In this document: positions 26,919-35,599 of the stretch, in pieces
How positions within the stretch are numbered: position 1 is the first letter of the stretch
Layout: each line of letters begins with the position of its first letter
Assembly: GCF_007829875.1 (NCBI RefSeq)
Contig: NZ_VIWV01000001.1
Span: 6,046,501 to 6,110,500 of the forward strand
Length of the DNA: 64,000 nt
Direction of reading: 5' to 3'
Origin: Streptomyces capillispiralis
GTDB lineage: Bacteria; Actinomycetota; Actinomycetes; Streptomycetales; Streptomycetaceae
Position numbers and translations under genes: made by a program
The notes under the pieces: model-generated
Database searches by the model: none
What the model saw: only the letters and a program-made list of their open reading frames with translations
Told to the model about the DNA's origin: nothing

Positions 26919-28649
26919 ATGGCGGCGCATTTCGGCAGGAGGCTGCGCAAGGGAGCGGCAACCACCGCAGTGGCCGCGGCGGCCGTGGCGGCCCTGTCCG
27001 CGTCCCAGGCGCCGGGTGTGACGGTCGACGACCAGGGAAGACAGGCCAGCTCCGACAGCACTCCCTCGCCCGAGGACGCCACCGACGGGGCGACCGGCAA
27101 CTCGCCGTACTACACCGACCTGCCGCCGCTCAACAGCCCCAACCCCTCCCCGGGCACCGGCACCGGCCAGGCCACCCCGGGCACGGCCGAGGCCGGCATT
27201 CCCGCGACCGTCCTCGACGCCTACAAGAAGGCCGAGGCCGCGCTGCGCGAGAAGAAGCCCGGCTGCAACCTGCCCTGGCAACTCCTCGCCGCCATCGGCA
27301 AGGTGGAATCCGGCCAGGCCCGCGGCGGACGCGTCTCCGCCGACGGCACCACGCTCTCCCCGATCCTCGGCCCCCAGCTCGACGGCAACGGCTTCGCCGC
27401 CATCCTGGACACCGACGACGGGGCCTACGACGGCAACAGCACCTACGACCACGCCGTCGGCCCCATGCAGTTCATCCCGTCCACCTGGGAGTGGGCAGCC
27501 CGCGACGGCAACGGCGACGGCCGCGAGGACCCCAACAACATCTACGACGCCGCGCTCGCCGCCGGCCACTACCTGTGCCGCTTCGGCTGGGACCTGTCCG
27601 ACCAGCGCGACCTCAACAAGGCGATCCTCAGCTACAACAACTCGACGGAGTACCTGAACACCGTCCTGTCGTGGCTGGAGTACTACCGCAAGGGAACCCA
27701 CGAAATCCCGGACGGCACCGGCACCCTGCCCGAGGACCGCAGCGACGACACGATCGTGCGCCCCTCCCCGACGACGTCGGGCACCTCGTCACCGAAGCCC
27801 GGCCCGAAGCCCGAGAAGCCGGCCGGCAGCAGCCCGAGCCCCAAGCCGACCCCGCCGCCCGGCACCGGCAGCCCGAGCACGCCGCCACCGCCCACCACCA
27901 CCCCGACCCCCACCGACACGGTGGACCACCTGGAGGACGCCGGCACCGCGCAGCTCACCGCGATGGCGGGCGACGCGTTCTCCAAGAGGATCAGCACCCG
28001 CGCCGAGACGGACGCCGGCAAGGCGGTGGCGAAGGTGCGGATCCGCTTCACCATCGTCGGCGACACCGACACCACCTTCACCGGTGGCGAGAGCGTGGCC
28101 ACCGTCGTCACCAACAGCACCGGCGTCGCCGTGGCGCCCGCGCTGCAGGCGGGCGAGCAGACCGGCGCGTTCGCCGTCCAGGCCACCGTCGTGGGCCGCA
28201 CGATCCCGGGCGTCGCCTACAAGGCGACCGTCACCGAGCGCGCGGCCGACACCCTCGTGCGCACCAGCGACAAGGCGCTGACCTGCACCCCGGGCGGCGA
28301 GTTCGCCGAGCCCGTCGAGGTGAGGGCCACGTACAACGGTGTCGCCGCCGACAAGGTCGCCGCCACCGCCACGCTCATCAAGTCGGCCGACGACCCGACC
28401 GCGAACGACAAGGGCCCCTACTTCAAGGACGCGGACGGCAAGGCGATCCGCACCCTGAGCGGCCTGACGACGGACGCCAACGGCCTGCTGAAGCTGCCGC
28501 AGCTGTACGCGGACGACACCGCCGGCACGTTCCTGCTCCGCATCACCACGGCGGGCGGCGCGACCCTCACCGTCGAACTGACCGTGGCGGCCGCCGAGAC
28601 GACGTCCCCGAGCCCGTCACCCACCCCGTCCGAGACCTCCGGCACCTGA
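26919..28649 (+). CDS. Secreted lytic transglycosylase-like protein
   Basis: A 576-residue exported protein. Residues 1-32 form a signal peptide with RR and an alanine-rich core. Residues 85-260 form a lysozyme-like transglycosylase domain: LPWQLLAAIGKVESGQARGG contains the catalytic glutamate, then AVGPMQFIPSTWEW and IYDAALAAGHYLC. A long Pro/Ser/Thr linker (about 275-335) leads to two Ig-like beta domains with VRIRFTIVGDTDTTFTGG and VEVRATYNGVAADKV, ending in another Pro/Ser tail. It probably remodels peptidoglycan while held to the wall. A GGGAGGGG site precedes the ATG. Confidence 0.88.
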   Translation: MAAHFGRRLRKGAATTAVAAAAVAALSASQAPGVTVDDQGRQASSDSTPSPEDATDGATGNSPYYTDLPPLNSPNPSPGTGTGQATPGTAEAGIPATVLDAYKKAEAALREKKPGCNLPWQLLAAIGKVESGQARGGRVSADGTTLSPILGPQLDGNGFAAILDTDDGAYDGNSTYDHAVGPMQFIPSTWEWAARDGNGDGREDPNNIYDAALAAGHYLCRFGWDLSDQRDLNKAILSYNNSTEYLNTVLSWLEYYRKGTHEIPDGTGTLPEDRSDDTIVRPSPTTSGTSSPKPGPKPEKPAGSSPSPKPTPPPGTGSPSTPPPPTTTPTPTDTVDHLEDAGTAQLTAMAGDAFSKRISTRAETDAGKAVAKVRIRFTIVGDTDTTFTGGESVATVVTNSTGVAVAPALQAGEQTGAFAVQATVVGRTIPGVAYKATVTERAADTLVRTSDKALTCTPGGEFAEPVEVRATYNGVAADKVAATATLIKSADDPTANDKGPYFKDADGKAIRTLSGLTTDANGLLKLPQLYADDTAGTFLLRITTAGGATLTVELTVAAAETTSPSPSPTPSETSGT

Positions 28650-28650
28650 C

Positions 28651-28695
28651 CTGACCGGACCGGACCTGACCGGACCGGACCTGACCGGTCCGGCT
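28651..28695. repeat. 15-base tandem repeat after the transglycosylase gene
   Basis: CTGACCGGACCGGAC occurs at 28651-28665 and 28666-28680, with a third imperfect copy at 28681-28695. It begins directly after the stop codon. Confidence 0.85.
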
Positions 28696-28710
28696 CGGCC
28701 GCACCGACGA

Positions 28711-28749
28711 CGAGGGCGCCCCTCCGTGGACGACGGAGGGGCGCCCTCG
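28711..28749. terminator. Bidirectional terminator between convergent genes
   Basis: A perfect 17-bp stem (CGAGGGCGCCCCTCCGT at 28711-28727 with its complement ending at 28749) around GGACG separates the transglycosylase gene from hrpB. Confidence 0.88.
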
Positions 28750-28775
28750 CCCGTGCCGGCAGCCGGAGCGGCGGC

Positions 28776-31433
28776 TCACCGTCCCAGGCGCGCGTTGGTG
28801 TGCCGGGTCGGCCGCGCGGCGGCCGGATCCTCCGGCCACGGATGCTTGGGGTAGCGCCCGCGCAGCTCGGCCCGTACGCCCCGGTAGCCGTCGCGCCAGA
28901 AGGAGGCGAGATCGGCGGTCACGGCGGCCGGCCGCCCCGCCGGGGACAGCAGGTGCACCAGCAGCGGCACCCCGGCCACCCGCGGCGACTCCTGCAGCCC
29001 GAACATCTCCTGGAGCTTCACGGCCAGCACCGGCTGCGCCGGATCGGCATAGTCGATCCGGATGCCGGAACCACTGGGCACGGTGATGCGCTCGGGAGCG
29101 AGTTCGTCGAGCCGCGCGGCCTCCCCCGAGGCCCAGGGCAGCAGCCGTGCGAGTGCCTGTCCGGCGTCGATCCGCGCGAGATCGGCCCGCCGCCGGGCAC
29201 GGCTCAGCTCCGGCTCCAGCCACTCGTCCACGCGCGCGTGCAGCGCCGCGTCGGACACGTCGGGCCACGGCGCGCCGAGCCGGCCGTGCAGGAAGGCCAG
29301 CCGCTGCCGCAGCACGGTCGCCCCCGCCGGCCACCGCAACAGCCCGAACCCCTCCCGCCGCAGCCCGTCCAGCAGCGCCGCCCGTACGAGCGCGGGGTCG
29401 GCGTCGGTGTGGGGCCGCACGGCCAGCTCCACCGCCCCGAGCCGCTCGACCCGGCGCGCCACGACGTCCCCGTCGGACCAGCGCACCTCCTCGCGCGACT
29501 CCCGCAGCGCCCCCGCGGCGAACCGGGCGACGGCCTCGTCGACCACCGCGCCGAGCCGCACCCGCGCATGCCCCCGGCCCACGGGCCGGTCGGCCACGGC
29601 GACGGCGACCCACACCGCACCACGCAACCCGGAACCCGCACCCACCTCGGCCCGCGTCCCGCCCACCATCAGGTACGAACCGCCGTCCACCCGGCCGACC
29701 CGCTCGGGAAAGGCCAGCGCCACCACCAGCCCGACCCGCGCGTCCTCACCACCCGCGGCCAACGCCCCGACGACCGGGCTGCCCCCACCCGCCGCTGCCG
29801 CACCACTCCCGGACGGCTCCCGGACGACCGCACCGCTCCGGTCCGCCGCCTCGCCGCCCTCGGACAGCCCCCCGACGACCGCACCGCCCCCGCCCGCCGT
29901 TCCCGCCCCCCGCGCGCCCCCGCCGGCCGCCTCCGAGGCGAGGGTTCGCAGGCGCCGGACCTCCTTGCGCCACCGCGCGGCGTATGCGTCACCCCCGCGT
30001 CGTGCCGTGCGCAGCGCGCCCGTGAGGTCGTCGCCGTAGTCGCGCGGCGGCTCCTCGCCGAGCAGCGCGGCCACCTCGGCGGCGAGGCCGGCCCCCACCA
30101 CCGGTGCCGCGTCCAGCAGCGCCCGCCCCAGCCTGGGGTGCAGCCCCAGCCGCGCCAGCCGCACTCCACGCTCCGTGGCCCGCCCGTCCGGCCCGACCGC
30201 ACCGATCGCCGTCAGCACCTCCCGGGCCGCCGCCATCGCCCCGCCCGGCGGGGCGTCCAGCAGCGCCAGCCCGGACGCGTCCGGATCGCCCCAGCAGGCC
30301 GCCTGCAGCGCGAACGCCGTCAGGTCGGCCACCTTGATCTCGGGGGAGGGGAACCGCGGCAGCCGCGCGTCCTCCGCCTCCGCCCAGCAGCGGTACACCG
30401 TGCCCGGCGCCTCACGCCCGGCACGGCCCGCCCGCTGCCGCCCCGCCGCGCGGGAGGCCCGTACCGTCGTCAGCGCGCTCAGCCCCCGCGCGTGGTCCAC
30501 GCGCGGCTCCCGAGCCAGCCCCGAGTCCACGACCACCCGCACCCCCGGAACCGTCAGCGAGGACTCCGCCACCGAGGTCGCCAGCACCACCCGGCGCCGC
30601 TCCCCGGGCGCCAGCACCGCGTCCTGCACGGCGGCCGGCGCCCGCCCGTGCACCTGGAGCACCTCGACACCGCCCGGATCCCCCAGCAGGCCGGCCACCC
30701 GGGCGATCTCGCCCACCCCGGGCAGGAACGCCAGCACGTCCCCGTCCCGCTCGGCCAGCGCCCGCCGTACCACCGACGCCACGTGCGCGAGCAGCGCCGG
30801 ATCGACCCGCATGCCGTGCGGGGGCGCCACCGCGCGCGCGGGCGGCGCCCACACCACCTCCACCGGGAACGCGGCGCCCCGCGCCTCGACCACCGGCGCG
30901 TCACCCAGCAGCCGCGCCCAGCCCTCCGCGTCGGTCGTCGCCGACGCGGCCACCAGCCGCAGCTCCGGCCGCAGCGTCTCGCGCACGTCCCACAGGAACG
31001 CCGCCGCCGTGTCCGCGTCGAGGTGCCGCTCGTGGCACTCGTCGAGCACCACCACGTCCACCCCGGCCAGCTCCTGGTCGCGCTGGAGGCGCTGCAGGAG
31101 CACACCGGTCGTGACGACCTCCACCCGCGTGCGCCGGCCGACCGCGCGCTCCCCGCGCACGGTGAAGCCGACCGACTCCCCGACCCGCTCGCCCAGCAGC
31201 CACGCCATCCGCCGGGCCGCCGCGCGGACCGCGATCCGCCGCGGCTCGGCCACCAGCACCCGCCGCGCGGGCCCCGCACCGAGCAGCCCGGCCAGGACCA
31301 GCGGTACCAGGGTCGTCTTGCCGGTCCCGGGCGGCGCCACCAGCACGGCGGTGCCGTGCGCGTCGAGGGCGCCGGTCAGCCCGGGCAGGGCGTCGCGTAC
31401 GGGAAGGGCGTCCAGGGCGTCGTGACGGATCAC
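28776..31433 (-). CDS. hrpB: ATP-dependent helicase HrpB
   Basis: An 885-residue DEAH-type RNA helicase. Walker A PPGTGKTT, motif II as DECH (VVLDECHERH), motif III SATT, and motif VI QRAGRAGREAPG are present, followed by HA2 and the HrpB C-terminal domain (ELRGRYPKHPWPEDP). Residues about 500-564 form a low-complexity Gly/Ala insertion with repeated AVVGG/AVVRE units that interrupts the usual spacing before the C-terminal domain. The GTG start at 31433 lies four bases after the methyltransferase stop, so they form an operon. The biological role of HrpB in bacteria is poorly known. Confidence 0.93.
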   Translation of the reverse strand: MIRHDALDALPVRDALPGLTGALDAHGTAVLVAPPGTGKTTLVPLVLAGLLGAGPARRVLVAEPRRIAVRAAARRMAWLLGERVGESVGFTVRGERAVGRRTRVEVVTTGVLLQRLQRDQELAGVDVVVLDECHERHLDADTAAAFLWDVRETLRPELRLVAASATTDAEGWARLLGDAPVVEARGAAFPVEVVWAPPARAVAPPHGMRVDPALLAHVASVVRRALAERDGDVLAFLPGVGEIARVAGLLGDPGGVEVLQVHGRAPAAVQDAVLAPGERRRVVLATSVAESSLTVPGVRVVVDSGLAREPRVDHARGLSALTTVRASRAAGRQRAGRAGREAPGTVYRCWAEAEDARLPRFPSPEIKVADLTAFALQAACWGDPDASGLALLDAPPGGAMAAAREVLTAIGAVGPDGRATERGVRLARLGLHPRLGRALLDAAPVVGAGLAAEVAALLGEEPPRDYGDDLTGALRTARRGGDAYAARWRKEVRRLRTLASEAAGGGARGAGTAGGGGAVVGGLSEGGEAADRSGAVVREPSGSGAAAAGGGSPVVGALAAGGEDARVGLVVALAFPERVGRVDGGSYLMVGGTRAEVGAGSGLRGAVWVAVAVADRPVGRGHARVRLGAVVDEAVARFAAGALRESREEVRWSDGDVVARRVERLGAVELAVRPHTDADPALVRAALLDGLRREGFGLLRWPAGATVLRQRLAFLHGRLGAPWPDVSDAALHARVDEWLEPELSRARRRADLARIDAGQALARLLPWASGEAARLDELAPERITVPSGSGIRIDYADPAQPVLAVKLQEMFGLQESPRVAGVPLLVHLLSPAGRPAAVTADLASFWRDGYRGVRAELRGRYPKHPWPEDPAAARPTRHTNARLGR

Positions 31434-31437
31434 GCAC

Positions 31438-32247
31438 TCAGTCCCGTTCGCACACGAAGATCGCCGTACCCGGGATCAGGTTGCCGCGCAGCGGGGACCA
31501 GCCGCCCCACTCCGAGGTGTTCCACACCGGCCACTCCGGCTCCACCAGGTCCACCAGACGGAACCCCGAGGCGACGACGTCGCGCACCCGGTCGCCGAGC
31601 GTCCTGTGGTGCTCCACGTACACCGCGCGGCCGTCCTCGTCCTGCTCCACGTACGGCGTGCGGTCGAAGTAGGAGCCGGACACGCTCAGCCCCTCGGGGC
31701 CCGGCTCGTCCGGGAACGCCCAGCGGATCGGATGGGTCACCGAGAACACCAGCCGGCCACCGAGCCGCAGCACCCGCCGCACCTCGCGCAGCACCAGCCG
31801 CGGATCGGCGACGAAGGGCAGCGCCCCGTACGCCGAGCAGGCCAGGTCGAAGGAGCCGTCGGCGAACGGCAGCGCGCCCGCGTCGGCGCACACCAGCGGG
31901 AACGGCCCGCCGATGCGCAGCGCGTGCTGCAACTGCCGGTGCGAGATGTCCAGGGCCACCGGGCGCGCCCCCTGGGCGGCCAGCCAGCGCGAGCACTGCG
32001 CCGCGCCGGCGCCCAGCTCCAGGACGTCCCGCCCCTTCAGCTCCTCCGGCGGGCCGAGCAGCTCGGCCTCCACCTCGTCCAGCCCCTCGGGCCCCCACAC
32101 GAAGCGGTCGTCGCCGAGGAACGTGCCGTGCTCGATCTGGTACTCGTCCGCATTGCGGTCCCACCACCCCCGGTTGGCTCGTGAGCTTTCCGTGACTCCG
32201 GCGTCCCGCCGGGTCGCCTCCGGTTCGGGCGCTTCGGGCTCTTGGAT
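31438..32247 (-). CDS. Class I SAM-dependent methyltransferase with no canonical start codon
   Basis: SAM-binding motif I is VLELGAGAAQCSRWLA, followed by VALDISHRQL and FDLACSAYGALPFV. The first usual start codon is GTG 32100. However, the frame upstream continues as SSRANRGWWDRNADEYQ and then FLGDDRFVWGPEG, which I recognise as the conserved N-terminus of this family. No ATG, GTG, TTG or CTG occurs in that extension. An AGGGAG ribosome site at 32254-32259 faces tandem ATC codons (32250 and 32247). I place the start at ATC 32247 provisionally. A non-AUG start, a start mutation or a sequencing error are all possible. Confidence 0.68.
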   Translation of the reverse strand: MQEPEAPEPEATRRDAGVTESSRANRGWWDRNADEYQIEHGTFLGDDRFVWGPEGLDEVEAELLGPPEELKGRDVLELGAGAAQCSRWLAAQGARPVALDISHRQLQHALRIGGPFPLVCADAGALPFADGSFDLACSAYGALPFVADPRLVLREVRRVLRLGGRLVFSVTHPIRWAFPDEPGPEGLSVSGSYFDRTPYVEQDEDGRAVYVEHHRTLGDRVRDVVASGFRLVDLVEPEWPVWNTSEWGGWSPLRGNLIPGTAIFVCERD

Positions 32248-32388
32248 GATCGGCTCCCTCGTCGTACTCTTCCGTCCAGCCGGCCCCCGGCGTGTCGCCG
32301 AAGGGCGCCACGGGCCCCTACATGGCCTCGGGAGACGGGAATTGTGCCGGTTATGCGGCGATCCGCCCCGGGTGGGCGGCTTCGCGCA

Positions 32389-32417
32389 TTGACCCTGCCC
32401 GGCTGCCCCCGTATGCT
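32389..32417 (+). promoter_or_regulatory. Consensus vegetative promoter of rpsA
   Basis: TTGACC (32389-32394) and TATGCT (32412-32417) are separated by exactly 17 bases. This is the best sigma-70/HrdB-type promoter in the window and predicts a transcript start near 32424. Confidence 0.82.
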
Positions 32418-32423
32418 ACAAGT

Positions 32424-32618
32424 TGCGCTGCGGGCCTGCGCACCTCAGACGTAGCAGGCTGCGCTCGCATCTGTTGTATGTCCCCTCGGTTCTCGAGGCG
32501 TCATCACCAGTTCGACTGGTTCGACGCTTCCTTGGCTGTCCGGCTTCTGCAGAGCGAAACGGGCTCCCGGCGTAGCAGTACCTACGACTTCAATGTCCGT
32601 ACCGGAGCCCTTTCCCAC
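32424..32618 (+). promoter_or_regulatory. Long structured 5' leader of rpsA
   Basis: About 195 untranslated bases separate the promoter from the ATG. GCCTGC (32434-32439) pairs with GCAGGC (32454-32459), and CCAGT-TCG-ACTGG forms a tight hairpin at 32507-32519. In other bacteria S1 represses its own translation through its leader. A similar control here is inference. Confidence 0.5.
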
Positions 32619-34112
32619 ATGACGAGCAGCACCGAGACCACCGCCACCACCCCGCAGGTAGCGGTCAACGACATCGGTAACGAGGAAGCATTCCTCGCCG
32701 CGATCGACGAGACGATCAAGTACTTCAACGACGGCGACATCGTCGACGGCGTCATCGTGAAGGTCGACCGGGACGAGGTCCTGCTCGACATCGGTTACAA
32801 GACCGAAGGTGTCATCCCGAGCCGCGAGCTCTCGATCAAGCACGACGTCGACCCGAACGAGGTCGTCGCCGTCGGTGACGAGATCGAGGCCCTGGTCCTC
32901 CAGAAGGAGGACAAGGAAGGCCGCCTGATCCTCTCGAAGAAGCGCGCCCAGTACGAGCGTGCCTGGGGCACCATCGAGAAGATCAAGGAAGAGGACGGCA
33001 TCGTCACCGGTACCGTCATCGAGGTCGTCAAGGGTGGTCTCATCCTCGACATCGGCCTCCGCGGCTTCCTCCCGGCCTCCCTGGTCGAGATGCGCCGTGT
33101 CCGCGACCTCCAGCCCTACGTGGGCAAGGAGCTCGAGGCGAAGATCATCGAGCTGGACAAGAACCGCAACAACGTGGTCCTGTCCCGCCGTGCCTGGCTG
33201 GAGCAGACCCAGTCCGAGGTCCGCCAGACCTTCCTCACCACCCTCCAGAAGGGTCAGGTGCGGTCCGGCGTCGTCTCCTCGATCGTCAACTTCGGTGCCT
33301 TCGTGGACCTGGGTGGCGTCGACGGTCTGGTCCACGTCTCCGAGCTGTCCTGGAAGCACATCGACCACCCGTCCGAGGTCGTCGAGGTCGGTCAGGAAGT
33401 CACCGTCGAGGTCCTCGACGTCGACATGGACCGCGAGCGTGTCTCCCTGTCGCTGAAGGCGACCCAGGAAGACCCGTGGCAGCAGTTCGCCCGCACCCAC
33501 CAGATCGGCCAGGTCGTGCCCGGCAAGGTCACGAAGCTGGTTCCGTTCGGTGCGTTCGTCCGCGTGGACGAGGGCATCGAGGGTCTGGTCCACATCTCCG
33601 AGCTGGCCGAGCGCCACGTGGAGATCCCGGAGCAGGTCGTCCAGGTCAACGACGAGATCTTCGTCAAGGTCATCGACATCGACCTCGAGCGCCGTCGCAT
33701 CAGCCTCTCGCTGAAGCAGGCCAACGAGGCCTTCGGAGCCGACCCGTCGACGGTCGAGTTCGACCCGACCCTCTACGGCATGGCCGCGTCGTATGACGAC
33801 CAGGGCAACTACATCTACCCCGAGGGCTTCGACCCCGAGACCAACGACTGGCTCGAGGGCTACGAGACCCAGCGCGAGGCGTGGGAGACCCAGTACGCCG
33901 AGGCGCAGCAGCGCTTCGAGCAGCACCAGGCGCAGGTCATCAAGTCCCGCGAGGCGGACGAGAAGGCCGCTGCCGAGGGTGGCGAGGCCGCCGCTCCGGC
34001 CGCGTCCGGTGGTGGCTCGTACTCCTCCGAGGGCCCGGACAACTCCGGTGCGCTGGCCTCGGACGAGGCGCTCGCCGCGCTCCGCGAGAAGCTGGCCGGC
34101 GGCCAGAGCTGA
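32619..34112 (+). CDS. rpsA: 30S ribosomal protein S1
   Basis: A 497-residue protein with four S1 (OB-fold) RNA-binding domains at about 36-105, 122-190, 208-276 and 293-362. VRSGVVSSIVNFGAFVDLGGVDGLVH and VPGKVTKLVPFGAFVRVDEGIEGLVH are the best-conserved. This is the shorter actinobacterial form, whereas enterobacterial S1 has six domains. The C-terminal 130 residues are acidic, glutamine- and alanine-rich and probably disordered. GGAG lies 11 bases before the ATG at 32619. The codon use includes more T-ending codons (GGT, CGT) than its neighbours, as expected for a highly expressed gene. Confidence 0.97.
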   Translation: MTSSTETTATTPQVAVNDIGNEEAFLAAIDETIKYFNDGDIVDGVIVKVDRDEVLLDIGYKTEGVIPSRELSIKHDVDPNEVVAVGDEIEALVLQKEDKEGRLILSKKRAQYERAWGTIEKIKEEDGIVTGTVIEVVKGGLILDIGLRGFLPASLVEMRRVRDLQPYVGKELEAKIIELDKNRNNVVLSRRAWLEQTQSEVRQTFLTTLQKGQVRSGVVSSIVNFGAFVDLGGVDGLVHVSELSWKHIDHPSEVVEVGQEVTVEVLDVDMDRERVSLSLKATQEDPWQQFARTHQIGQVVPGKVTKLVPFGAFVRVDEGIEGLVHISELAERHVEIPEQVVQVNDEIFVKVIDIDLERRRISLSLKQANEAFGADPSTVEFDPTLYGMAASYDDQGNYIYPEGFDPETNDWLEGYETQREAWETQYAEAQQRFEQHQAQVIKSREADEKAAAEGGEAAAPAASGGGSYSSEGPDNSGALASDEALAALREKLAGGQS

Positions 34113-34140
34113 TCGCTCGCCGCTGAGGCCTGGCCCGTAA

Positions 34141-34176
34141 CCGAGGGGCCGCACCTTTCGAGGTGCGGCCCCTCGG
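34141..34176 (+). terminator. rpsA terminator with TTCG tetraloop
   Basis: A perfect 16-bp stem (CCGAGGGGCCGCACCT and its complement) closed by the stable TTCG loop lies 29 bases after the rpsA stop. Confidence 0.9.
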
Positions 34177-34362
34177 TGCTGCCCGGAAGACCCCCGGGCG
34201 GGCCGGGCGCCTGCCGCGAGCGGCGGTCGCGCCACGAGGCGGACACCGCACAGCGATACGCCCCCGCCCCTCGGGAGTGATTCCCGGGAGTTGCGCCGCG
34301 CCCGGGAATGCCGGTGCCGCATGCCACGTTGTGCAGTACGGACACGAGGAGGAGCGGTCACT

Positions 34363-35301
34363 GTGCTTGATCCGCAGGGTTTGTACGCATGGGAGCCGAA
34401 GGGACTCGGCGTCGTCGACATGGCGCTCGCCCAGGAATCGGCCGGACTTGTCATGCTCTACCACTTCGACGGATACATTGACGCGGGCGAGACCGGGGAC
34501 CAGATCGTCGACCGGCTGCTCGACTCGCTGCCCCACCAGGTCGTCGCCCGGTTCGACCACGACCGGCTCGTCGACTACCGCGCCCGGCGTCCGCTGCTGA
34601 CCTTCACCCGCGACCGCTGGACCGACTACGACGTCCCCGCCATCGAGGTGCGCCTCGTCCAGGACGCCACGGGGGCGCCCTTCCTGCTGCTGTCCGGGCC
34701 CGAACCGGACGTGGAGTGGGAGCGCTTCGCCGCCGCCGTGCAGCAGATCGTGGAGCGGCTCGGCGTCCGCCTGTCGGTGAACTTCCACGGCATCCCCATG
34801 GGCGTCCCGCACACCAGGCCCGTCGGCCTCACCCCGCACGGCAACCGCACCGACCTCGTCCCGGTGAGCAGCAACGTCTTCGACGAGGCCCAGGTCCCGG
34901 GCAGCGCCGAGGCCCTCGTCGAGTACCGGCTCATGCAGGCCGGGCACGACGTCCTGGGCGTCGCGGCGCACGTGCCCCACTACATCGCCCGGTCCCCCTA
35001 CCCGGACGCGGCCCTGACCGCCCTGGAGGCCGTCACCGCCGCCACCGGACTGGTCCTGCCCGGCGTCGCCCACGCCCTGCGCACCGACGCCCACCGCACC
35101 CAGACCGAGATCGACCGCCAGATCCAGGAGGGCGACGACGAGCTCACCGCCCTCGTCCAGGGCCTGGAGCACCAGTACGACGCCGCCGCGGGCGCGGAGA
35201 CCCGGGGCAACATGCTCGCCGAACCGGTCGAGATCCCGTCGGCGGACGAGATCGGCCGCGAGTTCGAGCGCTTCCTGGCGGAGCGCGAGGGAGACGGCTA
35301 G
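34363..35301 (+). CDS. PAC2 family protein
   Basis: A 312-residue protein of the PAC2 (proteasome assembly chaperone 2-like) family, widespread in actinobacteria. LVMLYHFDGYIDAGETGDQIVDRLL, GVPHTRPVGLTPHGNR and VAAHVPHYIARSPYPDAALTALEAV are typical. Streptomyces have a proteasome, so an assembly role is conceivable but unproven. GAGGAGGAG 9-10 bases before GTG 34363 sets the start. A TTCCCGGG/CCCGGGAA inverted repeat sits at 34281-34308 upstream. The gene is followed by the mobile elements. Confidence 0.87.
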   Translation: MLDPQGLYAWEPKGLGVVDMALAQESAGLVMLYHFDGYIDAGETGDQIVDRLLDSLPHQVVARFDHDRLVDYRARRPLLTFTRDRWTDYDVPAIEVRLVQDATGAPFLLLSGPEPDVEWERFAAAVQQIVERLGVRLSVNFHGIPMGVPHTRPVGLTPHGNRTDLVPVSSNVFDEAQVPGSAEALVEYRLMQAGHDVLGVAAHVPHYIARSPYPDAALTALEAVTAATGLVLPGVAHALRTDAHRTQTEIDRQIQEGDDELTALVQGLEHQYDAAAGAETRGNMLAEPVEIPSADEIGREFERFLAEREGDG

Positions 35302-35506
35302 GCGGTTCCGGCCGGATGCGTCGGACGGACGAGGTGCCGGGACGAAACCCGGAAACCGACGACAACGCGGCAGACACGGGTACCGGATCCCGCGACCGAG
35401 GCAGGCAGGCGTACCCGGTCCCCCGACCGCGGCAGGCAGGCGCCGGGCAGGCCGCACCGCCCGGAGCCTGCGCCCGCCGCCGGGCGGGGTCGACCGGTGC
35501 GCCTAG

Positions 35507-35595
35507 GGTCTGTCGTTCGGATCAGGTCGGCTGACAGAGGCTGCGCCTCTCAGCCCACCCGCCCCGCGACGCCGACATGATCCGAACGACAGGCC
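35507..35595. mobile_element. MITE with 30-bp imperfect terminal inverted repeats
   Basis: Including the flanking CTAG, the ends 35502-35531 and 35571-35600 are inverted repeats matching at 28 of 30 positions (outer part GGTCTGTCGTTCGGATCA). CTAG flanks both sides (35503-35506 and 35596-35599) as a likely target duplication. The interior contains a hairpin at 35529-35555 and no gene. The ends resemble those of IS5-type elements I recall from Streptomyces, and differ from those of the adjoining IS. Confidence 0.82.
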
Positions 35596-35599
35596 CTAG

